A stretch of 64,000 nucleotides of DNA from an uncultured Cyclobacteriaceae bacterium (GCA_937146645.1 CAKZRQ010000058.1:124001-188000); one strand, 5' to 3'. Positions 49,784-60,045 are shown, counted from the first letter of the stretch. Notes: a model not told the origin generated them from the sequence alone. Made by a program: numbers and translations.

Positions 49784-50800
49784 CTACTTCGAATAAATAC
49801 TATCAAGCTTTGTCAGCAAGGCATCATACATTTCAGCCCTTCTTTCCAGAAGGGTTGATTTGTTAAAGGCATACATCTCCTGAAGGTTTTCCCATGAGTT
49901 ACAGGGATCCTCATAATTCCAGGCTATGCTGCCGTTATCATCTGTGTAATAGTTAGGTCGAATATCTGGAAAAGGCTTTTTGAATTTACCAGCCCAAGAG
50001 CTTAAATCAGGCCGATTGATATCATGATTCGGATCCAGTAGGTAGAGAACTGAGGGGGTGTCCCCGACCCTGAAATATTGCGCCCATTCATGTCTGGATG
50101 TAACCTCCTTGATGTTTTTTCCCATGGCTCCATAATCCTGAAGCTTCTCAAACATCTCAGTGGGACCCGGTTCCACAAACATGCCATTATACGTCCAATT
50201 GCTCTCAAGCCACCACATCTCTTTAAATCTTGGATCATTGAAAATTTCATTTCTGCCTTCTCCATTCCAATTAACCACATCACAATCTTCACCGGGAACC
50301 TCATCCTTCGGCCCATATTTCCTGCCCGTCCCTATCGTAAGAATTCTTATCCTATTCGAGATTTCAGGATACTTGAATAGAGCCTTTTGTATTGTCTTCA
50401 TTCTTCCCCAAACCAATACATACAAAGGGTCATCTTCCTCAGCTGATAAATCCTTTAACCTTTCAATGGCTTGTTCCTCACTTCGAACGATTTTAGACTC
50501 AATGGACTTCGTTGAAGGATAATCCAATTCATCCCATGAGTTCAAAGCATAATCCTTTGAGTACGCCTCTAAACCGAAAAGACACGCTTCGTAACCTTGT
50601 CCATTCCAGTAATCTGGAATTACCGCCTCAATCTCCAATTCATCAGAATACCACAATAAGTGAATCCAAGACTGCCTATCATCAGGATCTCCTCCTACCA
50701 GATTAATATCTGTCAAAATCACCACCCTGGGTTTATACTCTGAATTAAGGTCCAATTGCCCTAACCAAATCGTCAGAAAGAATATCAAAAATGCGAACAT
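49784..50800 (-). CDS. DUF1593 / nucleoside hydrolase-like protein
   Basis: N-terminal signal/TM then RVVILTDINLVGGDPDDRQSWIHLLWYSDELEIEAVI, resembling nucleoside hydrolase-like DUF1593. Confidence 0.75.
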   Translation of the reverse strand: MFAFLIFFLTIWLGQLDLNSEYKPRVVILTDINLVGGDPDDRQSWIHLLWYSDELEIEAVIPDYWNGQGYEACLFGLEAYSKDYALNSWDELDYPSTKSIESKIVRSEEQAIERLKDLSAEEDDPLYVLVWGRMKTIQKALFKYPEISNRIRILTIGTGRKYGPKDEVPGEDCDVVNWNGEGRNEIFNDPRFKEMWWLESNWTYNGMFVEPGPTEMFEKLQDYGAMGKNIKEVTSRHEWAQYFRVGDTPSVLYLLDPNHDINRPDLSSWAGKFKKPFPDIRPNYYTDDNGSIAWNYEDPCNSWENLQEMYAFNKSTLLERRAEMYDALLTKLDSIYSK

Positions 50801-50945
50801 GTCACTAAGATAAGCTGTGTCAGCTCATTAAGTCAGCACTGGATGATTTAAATAGCGGTAAGAAAACTACATTTTAGTACCCCAAAAGGATCTCTATTCA
50901 TTTGAGCTACAAATTTTCATTATCTTCATACCCTAGCTCAGTAAA

Positions 50946-52310
50946 ATGAAAAGACACACCATACTTTTCCTTTTAATCGTTGGTCCTCTAATAGCTTTTG
51001 CTCAGAACGATTCGAAACAGTCTCCACAGAAAAAGTTCATGCAAACCTGGAGTGATCCAAAAGTATTGCCCGATCGGATCACATTAAATGTGACCGAAAA
51101 TATGGCAAGGGAGGCAAGTGTTACTTGGAGAACCAGCACCGAGGTCAAGGAAGGCTTTCTAGAAATTGCAGAGGCGCAGTCTGATCCCATGTTCATTCAG
51201 CGCTCAGTCCGAGTAGAAGCAAGGACCCAAACACTAGATGCCAGAGATGTTAAAGCTGCGGGAACAAGGGCTAATTATCACTCGGCAACCATCAATAAGC
51301 TAAAACCCAATACTACTTATGCCTATCGGGTGGGTGATGGAACGCTGTGGAGTGAGTGGTTTCAATTTAAAACGGCTAGTGAAAATGATCCTGACCCTTT
51401 CTCCTTCTTGTATGTTGGTGATGCCCAGAACTATATTTTAGAGCTTTGGTCACGACTTATTCGGGAGAGTTTTCGGAAAGCTCCTGATGCAAGATTCTTT
51501 ATCCATGCAGGTGACCTGGTGAATCACGCCCATAGGGAACAAGAATGGCATGAATGGTTTACGGCTGGTGGTTTTATCCATAGCATGATTCCTGCGATGC
51601 CCACACCCGGAAATCATGAGTACAGACCAAGGCAGGATGGTAATGAAGAAGACCCTTCTATCCTATCTATTCAATGGCGTGCTCAATTTAATCTTCCTCC
51701 AAATGGCCCTAGTGGGTTAAAAGAGACAGCCTATTTCTTCGATTATCAGAATACCAGATTTGTCTCATTGAATAGCAATCGGAGCTTTGGAGCTCAAGCC
51801 CGATGGCTAGATAAGGTATTAAAAGATCATGGGAAAGAGTGGGTAGTCATTACGTACCACCACCCAATGTACTCAGCAGCTTCTGAGCGAGATAATGATC
51901 AGCTTCGCAAAGCCTGGAAACCTATATTTGATAAATATAACGTGGATCTCGTGTTGCAAGGCCATGATCATAGCTATGCCAGAGGTCATACAGAACCAGT
52001 CAATGTACCAAATGGAGTGAATGTGATGGACCGAGCAGGCACCATGTATGTCGTTTCAATAAGTGGTGGCAAAATGTATGAAACTGGTGGTGACTGGGCA
52101 GAATTTGGAGCCATTAAAGATCGTACCGCTGAACGAACTCAACTTTTTCAAGTAATCACCATCGAAGACAAAAAGTTAGTTTATGAGTCCTATACCCCAC
52201 TAGGTGAGCTTTACGATGCCTTTGAACTTCATAAATCGGAAGATGGACCAAACAAGTTGATAGAAAGGAAATCGGAAGCTATTCCTGAAAGAGTATTCTC
52301 AAATAACTAA
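50946..52310 (+). CDS. Purple acid phosphatase-like metallophosphoesterase with N-terminal Fn3-like domain
   Basis: LYVGDAQNY, HAGDLVNHAH, PTPGNHEY, VITYHHPMYS, LQGHDHSYAR metallophosphoesterase motifs. Confidence 0.9.
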   Translation: MKRHTILFLLIVGPLIAFAQNDSKQSPQKKFMQTWSDPKVLPDRITLNVTENMAREASVTWRTSTEVKEGFLEIAEAQSDPMFIQRSVRVEARTQTLDARDVKAAGTRANYHSATINKLKPNTTYAYRVGDGTLWSEWFQFKTASENDPDPFSFLYVGDAQNYILELWSRLIRESFRKAPDARFFIHAGDLVNHAHREQEWHEWFTAGGFIHSMIPAMPTPGNHEYRPRQDGNEEDPSILSIQWRAQFNLPPNGPSGLKETAYFFDYQNTRFVSLNSNRSFGAQARWLDKVLKDHGKEWVVITYHHPMYSAASERDNDQLRKAWKPIFDKYNVDLVLQGHDHSYARGHTEPVNVPNGVNVMDRAGTMYVVSISGGKMYETGGDWAEFGAIKDRTAERTQLFQVITIEDKKLVYESYTPLGELYDAFELHKSEDGPNKLIERKSEAIPERVFSNN

Positions 52311-52316
52311 TTCAGA

Positions 52317-52907
52317 ATGTTCAAAAAATTACTGATTGCTTCGTCCTTAATCATGATTACCCTGTCCACTAAAGCCCAATCTGAATTGCCTTTTTACGAA
52401 ATTCCTGATTTTCCTGGGGATTATTCCTCGGGTAATGTTTTGGCTCGGATGATCGACGGACTGGGTTATCGCTACCATTGGGCAAGTGAGGGACTGACCG
52501 AGACGGATCTCAATTACAAGCCTAGCGAAGAAGGCAGAACTACATTACAGACTTTGGAACACATCCATGGTCTAACTCTGACCATTAAAAATGCAGCTGC
52601 TGGAAAGCCAACAGTAAGAAATTCGAATCCTCAGAGCTACGATTACAAGGAGCTGAGGGAACTAACTTTGCAAAATCTTATGGAGGCCAGAACTTCCATG
52701 ATAAATAAAACCGCAGAAGAACTGGAAAGCATGTTACTTTCCTTTCAATCTGGAGATCAGACTTCCGATTTCCCTCTTTGGATCTTGATTAACGGCCCTA
52801 TTGCAGATGCAATCTATCACACTGGCCAAATTGTAAGCTTTCGCCGTAGTTCAGGAAATCCTGTAGACTCTAAAATGAATGTCTTCACTGGAAAAAACCG
52901 GAAATAA
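52317..52907 (+). CDS. Secreted DinB-like (DinB_2) protein
   Basis: Signal peptide; RYHWASEGLTETDLNYKPSEEGRTTLQTLEHIHGL and DAIYHTGQIVSFRR metal-site-like His residues. Confidence 0.75.
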   Translation: MFKKLLIASSLIMITLSTKAQSELPFYEIPDFPGDYSSGNVLARMIDGLGYRYHWASEGLTETDLNYKPSEEGRTTLQTLEHIHGLTLTIKNAAAGKPTVRNSNPQSYDYKELRELTLQNLMEARTSMINKTAEELESMLLSFQSGDQTSDFPLWILINGPIADAIYHTGQIVSFRRSSGNPVDSKMNVFTGKNRK

Positions 52908-52941
52908 TCATTTACACCACCCTACTCTATCAACCTCGAAA

Positions 52942-53487
52942 ATGCTTAAAAAAGTCTTTTATGCCATCGGTATTCTTTTCATTGCCATCATCGCATTCTT
53001 CGCTTATGGAATGTTATTTCCAGTAAGTCCCCTTTGGAATGTATCATTTTCATCTGATGGAATTGATGTAAGTGTTGAATATTCACAACCTTCCAAAAAA
53101 GGTAGATTGATTTTTGGAACAGAGGAAGAGGGGGCTTTACAACCTTATGGAAAATACTGGAGACTTGGAGCTAATGCAGTAACCGAAATCACCTTTTCCA
53201 AGGATGTTCTTTTCGCAGGTGAACTAATTTCTGCTGGATCGTATAGAATGTACGCAATACCGGGACCGGAATCATTTACCATTGCCCTTAACACCGAAAC
53301 AGGGGTCTATTTGGGAATTACCGAACCTGATTATGATTTAGATGTATTAAGGGTGGATATCCCAGTCAATTCTGGTTCTACGGAAGTTGAAACCCTTGAC
53401 ATTTCTTTTCAAGAAAATAGCGGAGGAATTTTAATGACTATACAGTGGGATACGGTTTCCCTGAACGTACCCATTTCAAATCCTTGA
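52942..53487 (+). CDS. DUF2911 family protein
   Basis: VSVEYSQPSKKGRLIFG...LQPYGKYWRLGANAVTEITFSKDV, typical DUF2911. Likely start MLKKVFYAIGILF at 52942. Confidence 0.85.
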   Translation: MLKKVFYAIGILFIAIIAFFAYGMLFPVSPLWNVSFSSDGIDVSVEYSQPSKKGRLIFGTEEEGALQPYGKYWRLGANAVTEITFSKDVLFAGELISAGSYRMYAIPGPESFTIALNTETGVYLGITEPDYDLDVLRVDIPVNSGSTEVETLDISFQENSGGILMTIQWDTVSLNVPISNP

Positions 53488-53514
53488 ACAGAACAGAATT
53501 AGTGAGATTAAACC

Positions 53515-54051
53515 TTACTTCCCACTACCCTTAAACTGGTCCTCTTTGTATGCGAATAGAACGTTGAACGTGGTCAGAGACCCGTAGCAGCGGGTGATGT
53601 ATTGCTGAAGATGAATCCGTTCTTCGTCATCCAGTTTCGGATGATTATTGATGTTTTGCTCCAAAACCCTGAGCTTTTCTCTGACCATCACGATTTTTCG
53701 GAAGAAAGTTTCCATAGGAATCTCCTTGACAGATAGATTTTCATCATTAGGTTCAAGAACTACAGTTCCCCCCATCCAGCGGCCTCCAAGAGGAATCAAA
53801 GGTGCTTTCTCTGATAATTCAGAGACTGCATTTTTCACCGCTTTTTCTATATCCGACATTGAGATACTTGGCCTCTCAGGCTCCTTCCCTTCCACGATTT
53901 CGAAACCTTCAAAATCCCTTGCGAGAGTCTTTACTTCTTCATTTCGATAAAAAAAGATTTTGTAATAGTCTCCATCCACTGAGAGAATCATTCCTGTGCC
54001 GAAACTTGGGTGTCTAAGTTTACTACCCTCTGCTAGTTCACTTGGGTTCAT
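53515..54051 (-). CDS. Hypothetical protein with N-terminal PcrA/UvrD-C-terminal-like (Tudor-like) module
   Basis: SELAEGSKLRHPSFGTGMILSVDGDYYKIFFYRNEEVKTLARDFEGFEIVE resembles the V.HP.FG.G.V....G....V.F...G.K.L...F..LE pattern. Confidence 0.55.
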   Translation of the reverse strand: MNPSELAEGSKLRHPSFGTGMILSVDGDYYKIFFYRNEEVKTLARDFEGFEIVEGKEPERPSISMSDIEKAVKNAVSELSEKAPLIPLGGRWMGGTVVLEPNDENLSVKEIPMETFFRKIVMVREKLRVLEQNINNHPKLDDEERIHLQQYITRCYGSLTTFNVLFAYKEDQFKGSGK

Positions 54052-54135
54052 TAGAAAAATACTTGGTTATGAAGCTAAAGTAAGAAAGAATATAAAATCT
54101 GTAACTTTTTACTTCTCAAAGCATCATGAAGCTAT

Positions 54136-54732
54136 ATGAAGAAATATTTGATTGTCGGAATTTCTGTTTTTCTGGGTTTCACCTTTTGGGGATCTGGTAT
54201 GGCTAAACTTTTTTATGAACACAAGTTTTTTGGCTGGATCGGTCCTGTCTGGCTAATCGATGAGCTTCGCCCCTACGGATTGGGTTTGTACGGGCAGTTT
54301 ATTGCTTTATCCCAGATCATCATAGGGTATTGCCTGGTTACCACCAGATACAAGTTGATCGGGGGGATCATGATGATGCCCTTGATTGGAAATATTCTGA
54401 TGGTAACCATTTCTTTAGAATGGCAGGGTACTCCGTTCGTTTTAGCATTTCTAATGCTGCTTAATTTGATTTTACTTTGGCAATACCGAGATTTTTTCAG
54501 ACCCCTAATTGATGAAAATGAGAGGAATACAAAGTGGATAAAGAGAAGTGATCGAACGGCTAAAGGTCACTTTGTTTGGTTAGCTGGCCTAGGCCTTCAG
54601 CTTGTCTCCATTCCTATTTCTTTTCTGAACTGGCCCCTCTCTTTAGCCGTGGTAATTCTTGGCCTGGTCACTTCTCTTTTAAGCTTCAACGTGGATAGAA
54701 TTCCAAAAACTGAGGCAGATCAACTTGTCTGA
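54136..54732 (+). CDS. DoxX-like membrane protein, unknown function
   Basis: 198 aa, FWGSGMAKLF and four or more TM helices. Confidence 0.55.
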   Translation: MKKYLIVGISVFLGFTFWGSGMAKLFYEHKFFGWIGPVWLIDELRPYGLGLYGQFIALSQIIIGYCLVTTRYKLIGGIMMMPLIGNILMVTISLEWQGTPFVLAFLMLLNLILLWQYRDFFRPLIDENERNTKWIKRSDRTAKGHFVWLAGLGLQLVSIPISFLNWPLSLAVVILGLVTSLLSFNVDRIPKTEADQLV

Positions 54733-54769
54733 TTTTTAGTATCTTAGGTTAAACTTAACCTAATTCACT

Positions 54770-55198
54770 ATGAAGATTTTTAGCTATTTAAACTTTGACG
54801 GAAATGCCGAAGAGGCAATGAAATTTTATCAATCCGTTCTTGGAGGAGAGTTTCCGAACGGATTTATGTACATGGGTGATATGCCTGATGCACCTCCAAT
54901 GTCAGATGAGGATAAAAAGCGGGTCATGCACACTACACTTCAAATCAGTGAGGATCTGGTGATCATGGGTAGTGACACTTTTCCAGGTTTTGGGCCACCA
55001 TACCAAGCTGGAAACCAAACTCACCTTTATCTAGATGTTCCCAGCAGGGAAGAGGCGGATCGGGTTTTCGGAAAATTCTCCGAAGGTGGAAGTGTCCAGA
55101 TGCCTCTGGAAGATACTTTCTGGGGTTCATATTTTGGAAATGTTATCGATAGGTTTGGTATTCTATGGATGGTGAGTTATGATCATAGCCAGGGATAA
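54770..55198 (+). CDS. VOC family protein (PhnB/glyoxalase-like)
   Basis: LNFDGNAEEAMKFYQSVLGGEF, EDTFWGSYFGNVIDRFGILWMVS. Confidence 0.9.
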   Translation: MKIFSYLNFDGNAEEAMKFYQSVLGGEFPNGFMYMGDMPDAPPMSDEDKKRVMHTTLQISEDLVIMGSDTFPGFGPPYQAGNQTHLYLDVPSREEADRVFGKFSEGGSVQMPLEDTFWGSYFGNVIDRFGILWMVSYDHSQG

Positions 55199-55207
55199 AG
55201 CCTAGAA

Positions 55208-55648
55208 ATGTCAAAGGTCTCCAAACCTGTAGTTCGACTCCAGCAGATATTAAAAGATAAGCCTACTCAATTCCAAAAATTAGATTCTATTGATGAATTT
55301 AACTTTTGGGTTGAAGTAAAAAGCAGGTCTAGAAGCTGGGAGATTTTCATCCAGGATGAATACAATGACTTTGACCCAGAAAAGCCCCTTATTGCTCTGT
55401 GGTTAGTTTTTGACGCACTAGAGGAATATGAAGAAGGGGATGACTTTTTGACTTGGTGCACTGGATATGGGCTCGATCCATCTAATTCAAAGCTGCTTGA
55501 CTATTACAGAGCCCTTGGTAAAACACTGGTTGAGGTTAAAAAAACGTTTGGAACGATAGACTCATGGATAGCACCACTGGAATATCAGCTCAGGACTGGA
55601 GTTATCCTTGAGCTATTAGATCCCAAAAATCAGATTAAATATGAATGA
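55208..55648 (+). CDS. Hypothetical protein, translationally coupled to the DUF4231 gene
   Basis: 146 aa, no recognised motif; 3' end overlaps next ORF by 8 nt (ATGAATGA). Confidence 0.6.
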   Translation: MSKVSKPVVRLQQILKDKPTQFQKLDSIDEFNFWVEVKSRSRSWEIFIQDEYNDFDPEKPLIALWLVFDALEEYEEGDDFLTWCTGYGLDPSNSKLLDYYRALGKTLVEVKKTFGTIDSWIAPLEYQLRTGVILELLDPKNQIKYE

Positions 55649-56093
55649 AACTGAATATCTCGAGGAAAGAGTAGAAGATCAGATCAATTGGTTTGATAGA
55701 AAAAGTGGAATCAACAAAAAATGGTATCGAAGATGTCAATTGGTTCAACTGCTTGCGGCTTCACTAATTACACTTTCAGGAATATTTATTGGAGATAACA
55801 TCTTTTATCTCCAATATCTTATCCCCTTTCTTGGGGCCATAATTGCAATTATTTCAGGTATTCTCAGTCTTTATAAATTCCAGGAAAACTGGTTACAGTA
55901 TCGAACTACAGCTGAAAACCTACAACAGGAGAAGTACTTGTTTCTTGGCCGAAGTACCCCTTACGATGGAGATGAACCCTTGAAGCTATTTGTAGAGCGT
56001 GTAGAATCCATGATCTCTCACGAAAACAGCAACTGGAGCCAATACATGCGAAAGGTTTACAAGCCTACACAGGCTGGATTAGATGATGGATAA
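55641..56093 (+). CDS. DUF4231 / SLATT-like 2-TM protein
   Basis: YLEERVEDQINWFDRKSGINKKWYRRCQLVQLLAASLITLSG...LQYLIPFLGAIIAIISGILSLYKFQENWLQYRTTAENLQQEKYLFLG pattern. Confidence 0.85.
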   Translation: MNETEYLEERVEDQINWFDRKSGINKKWYRRCQLVQLLAASLITLSGIFIGDNIFYLQYLIPFLGAIIAIISGILSLYKFQENWLQYRTTAENLQQEKYLFLGRSTPYDGDEPLKLFVERVESMISHENSNWSQYMRKVYKPTQAGLDDG

Positions 56094-56120
56094 ATCAACC
56101 CAATTTTCCATGGGCTAATA

Positions 56121-57755
56121 TCACTTTTTCATATAGGCATCCCGAATAGCCTTAAATTCTGAACCCTCTTTCCAGCTAGGCCATATTTCAGAATTCCCAA
56201 GATTCATTCCAATGCTGTACAAGAGTTGAACATCATCCACGGCGCCTGAAAAATCCCAGGTTTCTGGATCATATCCATCAGAAGGCTTATGGTAGTAAAG
56301 CTGTATATATTCGTCTTCTTTTTTCCTACCGTATTCTACTCCACCCTCCACGTGATCAAGGCCATTTCCGAAATAAAGAGCAGGTATTCCCACTTTGGCG
56401 AAGCTAAAGTGGTCCGATCTAAAGTAATATCCAGCTGTTGGTGTAGGGTCAGGAGAGGAATATCTTCCTACTTTCTTCAATTCCACCTCTAATAGATCTT
56501 CCATTTCACTCTGCCCCTGTCCGATGACGGATACATCTTTCATACTTCCATAAGGGTTGACTCCATCCATATTAATATTACCCACGGTCCTTTCTTTCGG
56601 ATAAATTGGGTTCAAAGCATAATATAACGAGCCCCACAGTCCTTGCTCTTCCGCGGTAACCGCCAGAAAAACAATAGACCTTTCAGGTCTTTCGGATTCA
56701 GAAAAGCCTTTGGCCAAAGCTAAAAGAGCAGCAGTACCCGAGGCATTATCAAAAGCACCGTTATAAATGGAATCTCCGGTTTCGTCTGGTGTTCCTATGC
56801 CAAGGTGGTCCCAATGTGCAGTGTAAATAATGTATTCATTAGGTCGGGTAGAGCCATCAATTTTTGCGATGACATTTTTAGAAACATCATATTTAGCCTC
56901 AACGGTGAGTGATGAACTCGCATTTAAGCCCATGGAAACAGCCTGAAAATCTGCTTTTCTTGCCTTGGCAAGCATCTCACGCTCATTCATGCCAGCCATT
57001 TCAAAAAGCTTATTCGCCGTAGGTAAGGTCACCCAGCCCTCAAATCCAAGCTTATAATTATCTTCCTCACGATCATCAAGATATAATTGCTCAGCATTCC
57101 AACGATTCTGGACTACATTAAAGCCATATCCGGCTGGGATGGTGTTATGGACGATTAAAACGCCCAGAGCACCTTGTCGAATGGCCTCCTCGTATTTATA
57201 AGTCCACCTACCGTAATAGGTCATGGTATTCCCCTTGAAGAAACCAGAATCCTCTGTTCCAAAGCCTGGATCATTAACGAGCATCATTACAATCTTACCC
57301 TCTACATCAATATTCTTATAGTCATCCCATCCATATTCAGGAGCAATAATTCCAAAGCCCACAAAAATTATCTCCGTCTCCTCAAAGCTTACTTCTTCCA
57401 CCCTCTGAGTCCAAATAACATAATCCTTCAATCCCTCAAGAGTAACAGATTCAGAAGAAGAACTCACTGTCATAGTAGGTGCAGCAGTACTGGTTATCGA
57501 AGCAAGTGGAACATCCTGGTAGTAAGAATCTCCATTACCCGGGTCTAAGCCATAAAGCTTGAATTGATCCTCGAGGTATTTGATGGTTTTCTCTTCACCT
57601 CGAGAAAAAGGCATTCTCCCTTCAAATTCATCCGAGGCAAGAATTTCCATGTGTTTATCCATGTCCGAAACCTTAAATGTATAAGGCTCTTTTTCAGCGG
57701 GACCGCATGCCCAAATCAACAGGATCACGGGAATCAAAATTTTATAAACTTTCAT
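56121..57755 (-). CDS. M28 family metallopeptidase (lipoprotein)
   Basis: Lipobox LLIWACGPAEK; TAHWDHLGIG, GAFDNASGTAALLALAK, LAVTAEEQGLWGS, YYFRSDHFSFAKVGIPAL. Confidence 0.92.
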   Translation of the reverse strand: MKVYKILIPVILLIWACGPAEKEPYTFKVSDMDKHMEILASDEFEGRMPFSRGEEKTIKYLEDQFKLYGLDPGNGDSYYQDVPLASITSTAAPTMTVSSSSESVTLEGLKDYVIWTQRVEEVSFEETEIIFVGFGIIAPEYGWDDYKNIDVEGKIVMMLVNDPGFGTEDSGFFKGNTMTYYGRWTYKYEEAIRQGALGVLIVHNTIPAGYGFNVVQNRWNAEQLYLDDREEDNYKLGFEGWVTLPTANKLFEMAGMNEREMLAKARKADFQAVSMGLNASSSLTVEAKYDVSKNVIAKIDGSTRPNEYIIYTAHWDHLGIGTPDETGDSIYNGAFDNASGTAALLALAKGFSESERPERSIVFLAVTAEEQGLWGSLYYALNPIYPKERTVGNINMDGVNPYGSMKDVSVIGQGQSEMEDLLEVELKKVGRYSSPDPTPTAGYYFRSDHFSFAKVGIPALYFGNGLDHVEGGVEYGRKKEDEYIQLYYHKPSDGYDPETWDFSGAVDDVQLLYSIGMNLGNSEIWPSWKEGSEFKAIRDAYMKK

Positions 57756-57790
57756 CTTATTTAAGTTGTGTGAAATAATATTTCTTGAAA

Positions 57791-58075
57791 CTATTTAGAG
57801 CTAGCCTTCCCACTTCCTCCAAATAGGATTCCTGCTCCAAGTACAAAACCAAGATCATAGAGGAAGCCATTATTGTTGACAGCATACATGGCCACATCAC
57901 TCATGAAAATACTCCCGATGAAACTGAATGGCGCTATGAATCCATGCCAAAGGCCAAAGAAGAAACCATAGGGTTCTTCTACCACACAATCTTCAATTTC
58001 TACCACATCAGCACAGGAGCTGAAGACTACTATCAGAAATAAAAAAAGGAGCGAATTTCTAAGGATTGGCTTCAT
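57791..58075 (-). CDS. Small lipoprotein, unknown function
   Basis: MKPILRNSLLFLFLIVVFSSCADVV lipobox; likely start at 58075. Confidence 0.65.
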   Translation of the reverse strand: MKPILRNSLLFLFLIVVFSSCADVVEIEDCVVEEPYGFFFGLWHGFIAPFSFIGSIFMSDVAMYAVNNNGFLYDLGFVLGAGILFGGSGKASSK

Positions 58076-58254
58076 GTCATGGGTCTTTGATTTCATGGAA
58101 TTTAGCAAAAAACCTGCGCAACAATGTTTCATTTAGACTGCATACCAATACATTTCTGACAAGAGAAAAGAAGAAATTTTGCACTAAAATTTGTGAAGAT
58201 TTTTGATCAAAGTCTGATAATTCTCAACTTCAAATCAATACAAAACCGGATTCT

Positions 58255-58905
58255 ATGAAAGATCAATTCCACTACCGACGAGAATTTATGAAAAAGGCCC
58301 TCACGTACACGGCAGGCCTTTCCACACTTAGCTTTGCTGCGACAGCAGCACCAAAACCTAAGCCACAAATCAGTCAGGATTTATTATTCGTAGGACCACG
58401 AGAAGGCTATTCTCCTCAGATTGGAGCGATGGTTGCCATGCTTAATTACATGCGGCATACGATTGTAAACACCGTTAAAAATTTAAGTGTGGAAGAGCTA
58501 GACTGGCAGCTTGATGACAAGTCGAATTCCATCGGTGCGCTTCTCCTCCACCTGGCAGCTACAGATAAGTTCTATCAGCTGAATAGTTTCGAAGGAAAGC
58601 AGGAATTCAATAAGGAAGAGGATAAAATCTGGGGCGCTGCCATGCGCTTGGGGCCAGAAGGTCGAAAGATCACAGGTCACACCGCCCAGCACTATCTCGA
58701 TATTTTAACCGAGGTTAGACAAGAGACGCTAGAAAGGCTTAAGACTTATGACGATGAATGGCTTCTTGCCAAAGATGAGGTTTGGTCCCAGCCCGGCCAG
58801 GACGTAAACACATACTGGAAATGGTTTCATGTCTGTGAGCATGAATCTAATCATGGAGGTCAGATGAGAATTTTGAGAACGAGAGTTGGTAAAACGCTAA
58901 GCTAA
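58255..58905 (+). CDS. DinB-family protein with Tat-like signal
   Basis: YRREFMKKALTYTAGLSTLSFAATA; DinB-like LLLHLAATDKFY and HVCEHESNHGGQMRILR. Confidence 0.8.
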   Translation: MKDQFHYRREFMKKALTYTAGLSTLSFAATAAPKPKPQISQDLLFVGPREGYSPQIGAMVAMLNYMRHTIVNTVKNLSVEELDWQLDDKSNSIGALLLHLAATDKFYQLNSFEGKQEFNKEEDKIWGAAMRLGPEGRKITGHTAQHYLDILTEVRQETLERLKTYDDEWLLAKDEVWSQPGQDVNTYWKWFHVCEHESNHGGQMRILRTRVGKTLS

Positions 58906-58908
58906 AAA

Positions 58909-60006
58909 ATGAGAAAAATCCTTCTTCTTTGTTTTCTTCTAATTCCGATTTTATCCTTCGCTCAGGAAAAACTCCAAATAGCAGTTGCAGGTCTCAATCA
59001 TGGGCATGTAGGCTGGGTACTTGATGCCCATAGAAAAGGGACCATTGAAATCATTGGGATTTCAGAATCGAATTCAGAGCTGGCAAACAGACTTATGGGA
59101 GACTTTGGTATCCCTGATGACTCACTTTATCCTAGTCTCGAAGAGATGCTGGAGAATATCGAACCAGAAGCTATTACGGCTTTTGGGGATACCTATTCAC
59201 ATCTTGACGTGGTGAAGCAAGCCGCTCCAAAAGGTATTCATGTGATGGTGGAGAAACCCTTAGCAGTTTCCTTGGAACATGCATTGGAGATGGAAAGGCT
59301 GGCCCAGGACAACAATATTCTCCTCCTCACCAATTACGAAACTAGCTGGTATCCAAGTAATCATAAGGCGAAAGAGCTATTCGAATCTGATCAGATAGGG
59401 GAAATTCGAAAGGTCGTGGTTCGGGATGGTCACAGAGGTCCTAAGAAAATTGGGGTAAGTGATGAATTCCTGGAATGGCTAACGGACCCTAAACTAAATG
59501 GCGGCGGAAGTTTGACTGATTTTGGCTGCTATGGAGCTAATCTTATGACCTGGCTGAGTAATGGGGAAAGACCGCTTGCTGTAACCGCAATTACACAACA
59601 GCTTCAGCCAGAGAACAACCCAAAAGTGGAAGACGAGGCTACGATCATAGTCCAATATCCAGATGCACAGTTGATCATTCAGGCTTCATGGAATTGGCCG
59701 ATAGGCCGAAAAGATATGGAGGTCTATGGGTTGACCGGGGCAATCTTCTCAGATAATAGAAATCAGCTGCGGGTGAGAATGGCGGAAGGTTATGATGGGT
59801 TTGATGAGACCGTTTATGATTTACCCGAGCTGGATAACCCCTATCGAGATCCTTTTCTTTTTCTCGATGCGGCAGTCAAAGGGGGTTTAGACATTCCAGA
59901 ATATGATGTCTACTCTCTCGAAAACAACATGATCGTAATGGAAATTCTGGATGCGGCCAGGAGAAGTGCTGAGACCAACCAAACCATCTTTCTGAAGGAT
60001 AAATAG
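58909..60006 (+). CDS. Gfo/Idh/MocA family oxidoreductase, secreted
   Basis: Signal peptide; IAVAGLNHGHVGW, HVMVEKPLAVSLEHA, GGGSLTDFGCYGANLMTWL. Confidence 0.9.
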   Translation: MRKILLLCFLLIPILSFAQEKLQIAVAGLNHGHVGWVLDAHRKGTIEIIGISESNSELANRLMGDFGIPDDSLYPSLEEMLENIEPEAITAFGDTYSHLDVVKQAAPKGIHVMVEKPLAVSLEHALEMERLAQDNNILLLTNYETSWYPSNHKAKELFESDQIGEIRKVVVRDGHRGPKKIGVSDEFLEWLTDPKLNGGGSLTDFGCYGANLMTWLSNGERPLAVTAITQQLQPENNPKVEDEATIIVQYPDAQLIIQASWNWPIGRKDMEVYGLTGAIFSDNRNQLRVRMAEGYDGFDETVYDLPELDNPYRDPFLFLDAAVKGGLDIPEYDVYSLENNMIVMEILDAARRSAETNQTIFLKDK

Positions 60007-60045
60007 CGGAACTTGAGTATCTTATGGAAACTAAATTCCAACAAG

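Noticed and set aside
50002-50522. Out-of-frame ORFs within the DUF1593 gene
   Set aside because: Shadows of the 49784..50800 coding frame.
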